Positions 27,867 to 35,313 of a stretch of DNA of 64,000 nucleotides are shown in pieces. Origin of the DNA: Solimonas aquatica (GTDB lineage Bacteria; Pseudomonadota; Gammaproteobacteria; Nevskiales; Nevskiaceae); NCBI RefSeq assembly GCF_900111015.1, contig NZ_FOFS01000010.1:62001-126000 (forward strand), read 5' to 3'. The notes below the pieces were generated by a model, which worked only from the letters and a program-made list of their open reading frames with translations, was not told where the DNA came from and did no database searches. The translations under genes were made by a program, and so were the position numbers. How positions within the stretch are numbered: position 1 is the first letter of the stretch; each line of letters opens with the position of its first letter.

Positions 27867-29204
27867 ATGTCTTTACTGCAGCCCGTCGCGCTGCGCGGCA
27901 TTCTGCGCGCCAGCCTCGTCCTGCTCCTGCTCGGCAGCTCGCTGCGCGCCTACGCGCTGCCGTCCTACGCGCGCCAGACCGGCGATGACTGCGCCACCTG
28001 CCACGTCGGCGGCTTCGGCCCGCAGCTCACGCCGCATGGTCAGCGCTTCAAGCTCACCGGCTATACCGACGGCCAGAACAGCGTGATTCCGCTGTCCGGC
28101 ATGCTGGTGACCAACTTCACGCACGTGGCCAAGGACCTCGAAGAGGCGCCGGCCGAACACTTCAGCAAGAACGACAACTTCGCCGCGCAGGAAGTCTCCG
28201 GTTTCGTCGCCGGCCGGCTCACCGATCACATCGGCAGTTTTGCCCAGGTCACCTACTCCGGCGTGGACCGCAAATGGGCCTGGGACAATCTCGACGTGCG
28301 CTATGCGCGCGAGCTGAGCCTGAACGGCAAGGATCTGATCGCGGGCGTTTCGCTCAACAACAATCCCTCGCTGCAGGATCCCTTCAACACCCTGCCGGCC
28401 TGGGGCTATCCCTACACCGCCTCGGACCTGGCGCCCGGCGCGCCGGTGGGTCCGCTGCTGGCCGGCGGCCTGGAGATGCAGGTGATGGGCGCCAATGCCT
28501 ATGCCCTGTATGACAAGCACTGGTATGTGGAAGCCGGCGGCTATCGCTCGCTGAGCGCCTCCATGCTCGACAAGTTCGGCATCCCCAAGGACGACGTGGT
28601 GCGGGCCGCCAGCGTCTCGCCCTACGCGCGTCTGGCCTACACCGTGGATGCGCGCAAGACCGCGTATTCGGTGGGCCTGGTGGCGATGCAGTCGCGCATG
28701 AAAGCCGATGACACCACCGATCGTGACCGCTACACCGACTACGGCATCGACGCCTCCTACCAGTTCCTCGGCAACCGTCACAACATCGTCAGCTTCAACG
28801 GCCTGCTGCTGCACGAGGACCAGAACCTCGCCGCCACGTTCGCCGGCGGCGGTGCGGATCGCGCCTCGCAGAGCCTGAACAGCTACAACCTCAACGTCTC
28901 CTACTACCGCGACCAGACCTACGGCGCCACCCTCGGCCTGTTCGGCGTCAACACCGGCCACGATGCGACGCTGTATGCCGACAGCACCCGCGCCCGCGCC
29001 AGCACCCGGGGCGAGACGCTGCAGCTGGATTACACGCCCTGGGGCAAGGAAGACTCCTGGCTCGCGCCCAATCTGAACCTGCGTCTGGGTCTGCAGTACA
29101 CGCACTACGACCGTTTCGACGGCGGCTCCAGCAACTACGATGGCAGCGGCCGCAGCGCCTCCGACAACGACACCCTGCTGGCCTTCGCCTGGTTCGCATT
29201 CTGA
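27867..29204 (+). CDS. Outer-membrane cytochrome c-porin fusion, Cyc2-like
   Basis: The 445-residue precursor has signal cleavage after AYA, then mature LPSYARQTGDDCATCHVGGF: one CxxCH haem site (Cys42, Cys45, His46) close to the mature N-terminus. It is followed by QLTPHGQRFKLTGY and ~370 residues of alternating beta-strand pattern ending FAWFAF with a terminal Phe. A single N-terminal haem fused to an outer-membrane barrel is the architecture of Cyc2, the proposed Fe(II) oxidase of iron oxidisers, and the LPSxARQTGxxCxxCH...LTPxGxxFKLxGY motif is the shared signature. Many Cyc2-like proteins have no known donor. GAGGAG upstream supports the ATG at 27867. Confidence 0.78.
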   Translation: MSLLQPVALRGILRASLVLLLLGSSLRAYALPSYARQTGDDCATCHVGGFGPQLTPHGQRFKLTGYTDGQNSVIPLSGMLVTNFTHVAKDLEEAPAEHFSKNDNFAAQEVSGFVAGRLTDHIGSFAQVTYSGVDRKWAWDNLDVRYARELSLNGKDLIAGVSLNNNPSLQDPFNTLPAWGYPYTASDLAPGAPVGPLLAGGLEMQVMGANAYALYDKHWYVEAGGYRSLSASMLDKFGIPKDDVVRAASVSPYARLAYTVDARKTAYSVGLVAMQSRMKADDTTDRDRYTDYGIDASYQFLGNRHNIVSFNGLLLHEDQNLAATFAGGGADRASQSLNSYNLNVSYYRDQTYGATLGLFGVNTGHDATLYADSTRARASTRGETLQLDYTPWGKEDSWLAPNLNLRLGLQYTHYDRFDGGSSNYDGSGRSASDNDTLLAFAWFAF

Positions 29205-29206
29205 TC

Positions 29207-29596
29207 ATGAGCAAGACTTCTCACCCCCTGCGCGCCGTGCTGCTCGGCGGCGCGCTGTTGCTTCCGGTCCTGGCTCACGCCGACGCCGACCGCGGCGCCG
29301 ATGTCTTCGACGAGGCCTGTGGCGAATGCCACAGCGTCTCGCCGAGCCTGAAGAACAAGAAGGGTCCGAGCCTCTACGGCATCGTCGGCCGCGCCGCAGG
29401 ACAGGTGCAGGGCTTCAGTTACTCGGATGCCCTGCTCGCCTCCGGCATCCACTGGACGCCGGACAAGATCGACGCCTACATCAACGCGCCGAAGACCGTC
29501 ATCCCCGGCGGCAAGATGAAGTTCGACGGCATGCCCAAGGCCAGCGAACGCGCCGATGTGATCGACTTCCTGACGCAGGCCGGCAAGGGCAAGTAA
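29207..29596 (+). CDS. Periplasmic class I cytochrome c
   Basis: The 129-residue precursor has a signal peptide cleaved around AHA. It carries one haem motif CGECH (Cys38, Cys41, His42) and the axial Met in IPGGKMKFDGMP. The GPSLYGIVGR block is typical of mitochondrial-type cytochrome c (c2/c550). It starts 2 bases after the cytochrome-porin stop codon, so it is translationally coupled. It is a natural periplasmic shuttle between the outer-membrane cytochrome-porin and the inner-membrane b561 or oxidases (inference). Confidence 0.92.
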   Translation: MSKTSHPLRAVLLGGALLLPVLAHADADRGADVFDEACGECHSVSPSLKNKKGPSLYGIVGRAAGQVQGFSYSDALLASGIHWTPDKIDAYINAPKTVIPGGKMKFDGMPKASERADVIDFLTQAGKGK

Positions 29597-29620
29597 GCCC
29601 TTGCCGCTGCGCAGGCCCCG

Positions 29621-31108
29621 CTACGAGGAGCAGCTGACGCTGATCTGCTGCGCCTCGGGCGGCGGCTCGGCCGCATAGGCTTCAAAGCCGGGGCGTTCCT
29701 CGCAGGGTTTGCGCAGCAGCTCCAGCAGGCGCTCGATTTCGCCGGACTCGCCGCGCTCGGCAGCCTCGATGGCACGCTGCGCCAGATGATTGCGCAGCAC
29801 ATAGCAGGGATTCACCGCGTTCATGCGCAGGGCGCGGGCGGCATCGTCCGAGTCTTCGCTGCGCAGCCGTGCCTGATAGCCGGCGAGCCAGGCGTCGAAA
29901 CGCGCCAGATCACGCATCTCCTCACGCAGCGGCCCGGCCTCGCCCTCGCCCGCACAGCGCACGCCCGCCAGCAGACGGAAGCTGCGCGTGAAGTCGGCGC
30001 GGCCGGCATGCAGCATCAGCAGGAAGCCGTCGATCAGCTCGGCATCCTGCTCGCGCGCCTCGGCCAGTCCCAGCTTGGCGCGCCAGATCGCATTCATGCG
30101 CTGCTCGTAGACGGCGGCGTAGTGCTGCAGGAGTTCCTGCGCGATCTCCACGGCCCGCTCGGGCTGCGCATCGAGCAGCGGCAGCGTGGCCTGCAGCAGG
30201 CGCGAGCAGTTCCAGTAACCGATCTCCGGCTGGCGGCTGAAGGCATAGCGGCCGTGATCGTCGGAGTGATTGCAGATGTGGTGGGCGTCGAAGGCGTCGA
30301 TGAAGCCGTAAGGCCCGTAGTCCAGGGTCAGGCCCAGAATCGACATATTGTCGGTGTTCATCACGCCATGGCAGAAACCCACGCCCTGCCACTGCGCGAT
30401 CAGCGCCGCGGTGCGGCCGATCACCTCGCGCAGCCAGTCGCGATGGCGCGCGTCCCGCTCCCACAGTTCCGGATAGTGCTGCGCGATGATGTAGTCGGCC
30501 AGCGGCGCCAGCTGCTCGTGCTGGCGGCGGTAGTAGAACACCTCGAAATGCCCGAAGCGCAGATGCGTGGGTGCGACGCGGCAGATCACCGCCGCATGCT
30601 CGATGCTTTCGCGGCGCACCGGATCGCGCGCGCTGATCAGGCTCAGGCTGCGCGTGCTGGGGATGCCCAGGTGATGCAGGGCCTCGCCGGCCAGGTACTC
30701 GCGCACGCTGGAGCGGATCACCGCGCGGCCGTCGGCGAAGCGCGAATACGGCGTCGGCCCGGCGCCCTTGAGCTGCAGATCCCAGAGCTGGCCCGCCGCA
30801 TCGCGCAGCTGCCCGAGCAGAATCGCGCGGCCGTCGCCCAGCTGCGGCACGAAGTTGCCGAACTGGTGCCCGGCATAGAGCGTGGCGATGGGTTCACCGC
30901 CGGGCAGCGCCTGGTTGCCGGCAAAGATTTCCAGGAACTCGGGCGTGTGCAGCAGCGCCGGGTCCAGGCCCAGCTGCGCGGCCAGCTCGGCATTGGCGTG
31001 CAGCAGGCGCGGCTCGCGCAGCGGCGTGGGCGCCACGCGTGAATAATAGGCCTCGCCCAGCGTCAGCAGGCGGTTGTCGAGCGGCAGTTGCTGCAGGGAG
31101 CTGATCAC
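29621..31108 (-). CDS. selO: SelO/YdiU protein adenylyltransferase
   Basis: A pseudokinase-fold enzyme that transfers AMP to protein Ser/Thr/Tyr residues, linked to redox stress. Family blocks are ATLYAGHQFGNFVPQLGDGRA, LKGAGPTPYSR(F/A)DGRAVIRSS, GFCHGVMNTDNMSILGLTLDYGP and a C-terminal ISVSCSS that carries the Cys corresponding to selenocysteine in eukaryotic SelO. 495 residues is normal. The start is a GTG at 31108, with no strong ribosome-binding site. Upstream lies the structured repeat at 31139-31306. Confidence 0.95.
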   Translation of the reverse strand: MISSLQQLPLDNRLLTLGEAYYSRVAPTPLREPRLLHANAELAAQLGLDPALLHTPEFLEIFAGNQALPGGEPIATLYAGHQFGNFVPQLGDGRAILLGQLRDAAGQLWDLQLKGAGPTPYSRFADGRAVIRSSVREYLAGEALHHLGIPSTRSLSLISARDPVRRESIEHAAVICRVAPTHLRFGHFEVFYYRRQHEQLAPLADYIIAQHYPELWERDARHRDWLREVIGRTAALIAQWQGVGFCHGVMNTDNMSILGLTLDYGPYGFIDAFDAHHICNHSDDHGRYAFSRQPEIGYWNCSRLLQATLPLLDAQPERAVEIAQELLQHYAAVYEQRMNAIWRAKLGLAEAREQDAELIDGFLLMLHAGRADFTRSFRLLAGVRCAGEGEAGPLREEMRDLARFDAWLAGYQARLRSEDSDDAARALRMNAVNPCYVLRNHLAQRAIEAAERGESGEIERLLELLRKPCEERPGFEAYAAEPPPEAQQISVSCSS

Positions 31109-31138
31109 GGAATCAGGACGGTGATGGACCCCGGCACT

Positions 31139-31306
31139 CTAGCAGCTTGCTGAAAAACGCCATCCCTGGCGTTTTTCAGGTCGCTACGGAAAAGCGTGGT
31201 TTTCCTACGCTCCCGGCAATCAAGCGCTTGCGCGCTTGACTGCCGTTGGCACCTCCATGTGCCAAGCACAGCGTGCCGAACCCTTCGTTTTTCAGCACGC
31301 TGCTAG
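31139..31306. repeat. 168-bp multi-hairpin structured element, copy A
   Basis: The ends form a 20-bp inverted repeat with one mismatch (CTAGCAGC.TGCTGAAAAAC and its complement). Inside are hairpins TGAAAAACGCC/GGCGTTTTTCA, GGAAAA/TTTTCC, GGCA(A/G)TCAAGCG/CGCTTGACTGCC and TTGGCAC/GTGCCAA. The same layout with a different primary sequence but conserved pairing occurs at 62658-62825. No open reading frame is present. It lies between selO and the PLDc_N-domain gene. The family is not one I recognise. Confidence 0.75.
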
Positions 31307-31381
31307 CAGTTTGATGCGAAAGCTCATCATTTTCGTCGCAGGCTTCTACAATGCCGGCGTCACCAACTTGGGATCGCGACC

Positions 31382-31573
31382 ATGGAACTGCATCTCACGC
31401 ATTACTCGGGCTTCTGGGGCCTGCTGCTGCTGGCCGCCGACATCTGGGCGGTGATCAACGTCGTGCAGAGCGGCACCACCACCGGCCGCAAGGTGCTGTG
31501 GATTCTGCTGATCCTGTTCCTGCCGCTGTTCGGCTTCGTGCTCTGGCTGCTGCTGGGCCCGCGCGGCCGCTGA
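31382..31573 (+). CDS. Small PLDc_N-domain membrane protein
   Basis: A 63-residue protein with two transmembrane helices: GFWGLLLLAADIWAVINVVQ and VLWILLILFLPLFGFVLWLLLGPR. This is the phospholipase-D-nuclease N-terminal (PF13396) pattern, found alone in many small membrane proteins and at the start of cardiolipin synthases. No catalytic HKD domain follows. Function is unknown. It converges on the TauE gene (11 bases between stops). Confidence 0.75.
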   Translation: MELHLTHYSGFWGLLLLAADIWAVINVVQSGTTTGRKVLWILLILFLPLFGFVLWLLLGPRGR

Positions 31574-31583
31574 AAAGCCCGCT

Positions 31584-32357
31584 TCAGGCGCTGCGCAGGA
31601 TGTCCCAGGCGTAGCGGGCAATCAGCAGGCTCACCACCAGCAGGAACAGCGCGCGCACGAAACCGCTGCCGCGCTTCAGCGCCAGGTGCGAACCCAGATA
31701 GCCGCCGGCGAGATTGCACAGCGCCATAGGCGCGGCGATCTCGTAGCGCACCTGGCCGTGGCTGATGAAAAAGCTCAGGGCGGCGAGATTGGTGGCCAGG
31801 TTCACCAGCTTGGCGGAAGCCGAGGCCGCCAGGAAGCTGAAGCCGAACAGGCCCACGAAGGCAAAGATCAGGAACGAACCGGTGCCGGGTCCGAAAAAGC
31901 CGTCGTAGAAGCCGATCACGGCACCGGTGGCCAGCGCCAGCCAGAAGCTCGCGCCCCGACCCAGGCGCGGCGCGTGGAGGCTGCCCAGGTTCTTGCGCGC
32001 CAGGGTATAGGCCAGCACCGCCAGCAGCAGCGCCAGCACCAGGGGACGGAACCAGTCGCGGGGAATCAGCGCGGCGGTGCGCGCGCCGAGAAAGCCGAAC
32101 AGCAAGGCCGTGAGGATGGTGGGCAGGGTACTGGCCCATTCGATGGGCAGGCGCCGCGTGTACTGCCAGCTGGCCATCGCCGTGCCCCAGACGCTGGCAA
32201 ACTTGTTGCTGCCCAGCAGCGTCACCGGCTCCATCTGCGGCAGCAGCACCAGCAGTGCCGGAATCTGGATCAGGCCGCCGCCGCCCACCACCGCGTCGAC
32301 AAAGCCGGCCAGCAGCGCGAAGCCGCACAGCGCCAGCAGCGTGGCGCTCAGCTCCAC
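31584..32357 (-). CDS. TauE/SafE (TSUP) family permease
   Basis: A 257-residue inner-membrane protein with about 8 hydrophobic helices. The family signatures GGGGLIQIPALLVLLP and GFYDGFFGPGTGSFLIFAFV (the two duplicated DGxxGxGxG halves) identify the sulfite/organosulfonate exporter family, whose members move sulfur-containing anions or other small organics. The start is GTG at 32357, 7 bases after the upstream gene's stop, so it is probably co-transcribed with phoH and the small gene between. Substrate is unknown. Confidence 0.88.
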   Translation of the reverse strand: MELSATLLALCGFALLAGFVDAVVGGGGLIQIPALLVLLPQMEPVTLLGSNKFASVWGTAMASWQYTRRLPIEWASTLPTILTALLFGFLGARTAALIPRDWFRPLVLALLLAVLAYTLARKNLGSLHAPRLGRGASFWLALATGAVIGFYDGFFGPGTGSFLIFAFVGLFGFSFLAASASAKLVNLATNLAALSFFISHGQVRYEIAAPMALCNLAGGYLGSHLALKRGSGFVRALFLLVVSLLIARYAWDILRSA

Positions 32358-32364
32358 GCGCGAC

Positions 32365-32715
32365 TCAGAGCAGACCCGCGACCTTGGACGGAATCTTGAA
32401 GCGGCGGCCGATCAGCAGCTTGTTGAGCAGCAACGTCACCCATTCGCGCGAGGTCTCGACCGCCTTGATGGAGAAGTACACCTCGCCGTCCTCGCGCTCC
32501 AGCTCGTAGCGCTTGATGGTGGCGCTGACCGGCTGCGGATCGCCGCGCAGCTGCGCGCGCAGGCTCAAGGTGTTCTTGCTGGTGTCGATCTGGCAGTCCA
32601 GCACCTCGCCATACTCCTTGAGCTTGTCGTTGACGTAAGCGCGCAAACCCACCGCCAGCGCCCCGTCCTTCACCGATTTCGCCATCCGACCCAGCATGCC
32701 GCGCTCCTCAGCCAT
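32365..32715 (-). CDS. Conserved hypothetical protein downstream of phoH
   Basis: A 116-residue soluble protein (MAEERGMLGRMAKSVKDGALAVG...) with no signal peptide. The middle part DCQIDTSKNTLSLRAQLRGDPQPVSATIKRYEL reads like a small beta-sandwich or SRPBCC-type lipid-binding module. I do not recognise a characterised family. It starts 10 bases after phoH on the same strand and is followed 7 bases later by the TSUP permease. The start at 32715 excludes an in-frame extension that would overlap phoH in another frame. Confidence 0.7.
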   Translation of the reverse strand: MAEERGMLGRMAKSVKDGALAVGLRAYVNDKLKEYGEVLDCQIDTSKNTLSLRAQLRGDPQPVSATIKRYELEREDGEVYFSIKAVETSREWVTLLLNKLLIGRRFKIPSKVAGLL

Positions 32716-32725
32716 CTTTGTGGCC

Positions 32726-34156
32726 TCACAGGATATCCGAAGCGTAGGCCGCCAGTCGTGAACGCTCGCCGCGCGCCAGGGTGACGTGGCCGCCATGCGG
32801 CCAGCCCTGGAAGCGGTCCACCACATAGGTGAGACCGGAGGTGGTTTCGGACAGGTAAGGCGTGTCGATCTGGCCGAGATTGCCCAGGCAGATCATCTTG
32901 GAGCCCGGGCCCACGCGCGTGATCAGGGTCTTCATCTGCTTGGCGGTGAGGTTCTGCGCCTCGTCGATGATGATGTAGCGGTTCAAAAAGGTGCGGCCGC
33001 GCATGAAGTTCAGCGAACGGATCTTGATGCGCTTGGCGAGCAGATCGTTGGTGGCCTGCCGCTCCCAGTCGCCGGAGGCGCCGTTCTGCGTGAGCACTTC
33101 CAGATTGTCCATCAGCGCGCCCATCCAGGGCGCCATCTTTTCCTCTTCGGTGCCGGGCAGAAAACCGATGTCCTCGCCCACCGGCACGGTGACGCGGGTC
33201 ATGATGATTTCGCGATAGCGCTGCTCGTCCATGGTCTGGGCCAGACCTGCCGCCAGCGTGAGCAGGGTCTTGCCGGTGCCGGCCGTACCCAGCAGGGTGA
33301 CGAAGTCGATGTCCGGGTCCAGCAGCAGATTGAGCGCGAAGTTCTGCTCGCGGTTCTTGGCGTGGATGCCCCAGACGCTGGTCTTGCTGGCGCGGTAATC
33401 GCGGATCACGCGCAGCTCGGCCATCGAGCCTTCGATGCGGCTGACCATCAGCTCCAGGCCCTTGTCCTTGTCATCGTCCGGGATGTACAGGAACTGGTTG
33501 ACGTGCCACTCGCGCACCAGCGGACCCTTGATGCGGTAGCAGGCGCGGCCGCGATTGTCCTGCCAGCTTTCCATGCGCTCGCCATGGGTCTGCCAGAAGG
33601 TGTGCGGCAGCTCCTTGTAGCCGGAGTACAGCAGGTCCAGATCGTCCAGCACCTGGTCGTTGTGGTAATCCTCGGTATGCACCCCGACGATCGCCGCCTT
33701 GATCCGCAGATTGATGTCCTTGCTGACCAGCGCGACGTGCCGGCCGGGATGCTTGGCCTGCTGGTCGAGGGCGTTGATCAGGATGCTGTTGTCGGGCTTG
33801 TTGCCCGGCATCAGTCCCGGCAGCGAGGCATCGTTGGGCCGGGTCTGGAAGAACAGCCGGCCGGTGGCGGGCTCGCCTTTCTTGCCGCGCCCGTGGCCGT
33901 TGAGCGGCCCGCGTGTGCCCGGCAGCGGCAGACCTTTTTCGATCTGCGCGTGATTCTTGTCCTGCATCAGCTCATCGAGAAAGCGGCTGACCTGACGCGC
34001 GTTGCGGGCGATTTCGCTGGTGCCCTTCTTGGCGGCGTCGAGTTCTTCGAGCACCACCATGGGAATGTACAGATCGTGTTCTTCGAAGCGGAACAGCGAG
34101 GAAGGGTCGTGGAGGAGGACGTTGGTATCGAGGACGAAGATCTTGCGCTTGCTCAT
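32726..34156 (-). CDS. PhoH-family protein with N-terminal PIN domain (PhoH2/YlaK type)
   Basis: The 476-residue protein is a fusion of a PIN ribonuclease domain (residues 1-~180; KIFVLDTNVLLHDP, VLEELDAAKKG, LVSKDINLRIKA with the acidic metal ligands) with a PhoH ATPase domain. The latter shows Walker A LLGTAGTGKTLLT, Walker B YIIIDEAQN and KMICLGNLGQIDTP. PIN-PhoH proteins unwind and cleave RNA in other bacteria; the exact target here is unknown. A 395-base region without a recognised gene lies upstream, followed by a large inverted repeat. Confidence 0.93.
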   Translation of the reverse strand: MSKRKIFVLDTNVLLHDPSSLFRFEEHDLYIPMVVLEELDAAKKGTSEIARNARQVSRFLDELMQDKNHAQIEKGLPLPGTRGPLNGHGRGKKGEPATGRLFFQTRPNDASLPGLMPGNKPDNSILINALDQQAKHPGRHVALVSKDINLRIKAAIVGVHTEDYHNDQVLDDLDLLYSGYKELPHTFWQTHGERMESWQDNRGRACYRIKGPLVREWHVNQFLYIPDDDKDKGLELMVSRIEGSMAELRVIRDYRASKTSVWGIHAKNREQNFALNLLLDPDIDFVTLLGTAGTGKTLLTLAAGLAQTMDEQRYREIIMTRVTVPVGEDIGFLPGTEEEKMAPWMGALMDNLEVLTQNGASGDWERQATNDLLAKRIKIRSLNFMRGRTFLNRYIIIDEAQNLTAKQMKTLITRVGPGSKMICLGNLGQIDTPYLSETTSGLTYVVDRFQGWPHGGHVTLARGERSRLAAYASDIL

Positions 34157-34551
34157 CGTGATGAGAAGTCCGGTAGCGCCCGGCGGCGCCGCGGTAGAGG
34201 GAGGAAGGCAGAAGCGGCGCAGCCCGCCGCCGAGGGGCTCGGTGCGGGCTGCGGGACGCTGACGGATGAGGTGCTAATTGTGAGGACGGTTTCGTGAAAC
34301 CGGCTGGCCGAGTGTGGTGACCAGCGCCGGTGTGATCTGAATCTAGCCCATGCGCCCGGCGGATAAAAGTGCTTTCGCAAAACCGCCGATGGGGTTAAGG
34401 TTGAAGACCCGGCCGAGCCTGCCTGTCTGTCATTTCCGACGGTCGGGGTTCACCCGACAACACCCGCCATGGCCCCGGCCAGATGCCCGCCATCCCGCGT
34501 TCCGCAGCGCCGCGATGCGTTCACGACTCGGACGCAACAAGGCCGCAACTC
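34157..34551. other. Intergenic region between phoH and large repeat copy 1
   Basis: About 395 bases with no coding region I can support. It should contain the phoH promoter. A hairpin GGTTTCGTGAAACC lies near 34288, otherwise nothing recognisable. Confidence 0.4.
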
Positions 34552-35287
34552 CGTAGGGCGGCTTGGGCGCGATAGCGCCAAAAGCCGCGATGGCTTTTCT
34601 GTTTGTTGCTTGGTTTGTTTCTTGATCCAGCCTTGGTTTCGTGCGCCTGTCGGCGCCCGAGGTACTTCTCTTTGCTTGTGCAAAGAGAAGTACCCAAGAG
34701 AAAGCACACCCTACGCCTCGCATCCGTCGCCGCTGTCGCGGCGGCGGAAGCCTGCGCTGCTCGCGTGCTCGGGGCCGTTGCAGACGCGCCATCCCTGGCG
34801 CGGCTGCAACTGAATCGAACTTCCTGTTCGATTCTCCCACTGCGCTCGCTGCGCTGCTCGGTGCGAGGCAAAGGGGGGGCAAGTCAAAAGCAACAGCGCA
34901 GCAACGCTCATCGCGCGAACCTGCTTTGCTGTGGCTTTTGACTTTGGGGTCCCCGTCTCTGGCGCTGAGCTGTGCGGCGAGCGCAGGGGAGAGCCGGACA
35001 TGGAAGTCCGGCTCAGTTGCAGCCACGCCAGGATGGCGTGTCTGCAACGGCCCCGAGCACGTTGCACAGCGAAGGCACCGGCGAAGCCGGCGCCAGAGCC
35101 GGGGTGTGCTTTCTCTTGCTTACTTCTCTTTGCACAAGCAAAGAGAGCAGAAGCGACCTACGGGGGAGCTTCTGCGGCCGCCGCCGAAGGGCGGTGGAAG
35201 AAGGCAATAGATCGAGAGACCAAGCTGGCCAAAAAACAGCCAAGCCCTGGCGGGTTACGGCGCTCTCGCGCCCAACCCGCCCTACGG
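34552..35287. repeat. ~736-bp compound inverted-repeat element, copy 1
   Basis: The ends are 29-bp inverted repeats with two mismatches (starting CCGTAGGGCGG and ending CCGCCCTACGG), themselves folding into hairpins. Sub-terminal hairpins CTTCTCTTTGC/GCAAAGAGAAG, a CGCCATCCCTGGCG-type hairpin, and a 9-bp hairpin recur in mirrored order on both halves. The left 9-bp stem is GAATCGAAC/GTTCGATTC and the right is GAGCCGGAC/GTCCGGCTC. It lies 26 bases beyond the stop of the RND pump gene. Reading frames across it on both strands look like composition artefacts. Orientation matches copy 4 and is opposite to copies 2 and 3. Confidence 0.9.
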
Positions 35288-35313
35288 TTTGGCTGCTCGC
35301 TGCGGCTGAAGCT

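Noticed and set aside
31139-31306. Element A as an integron attC site
   Set aside because: There is no integrase or cassette array, it is longer than typical attC sites, and it has four separate hairpins; the match is not convincing.
34552-35287. Overlapping open frames on both strands inside large repeat copy 1 (and likewise copies 2-4)
   Set aside because: They recur in every frame with low-complexity composition, follow the inverted-repeat sequence rather than codon constraint, and often cross into real genes. Not reported as proteins.
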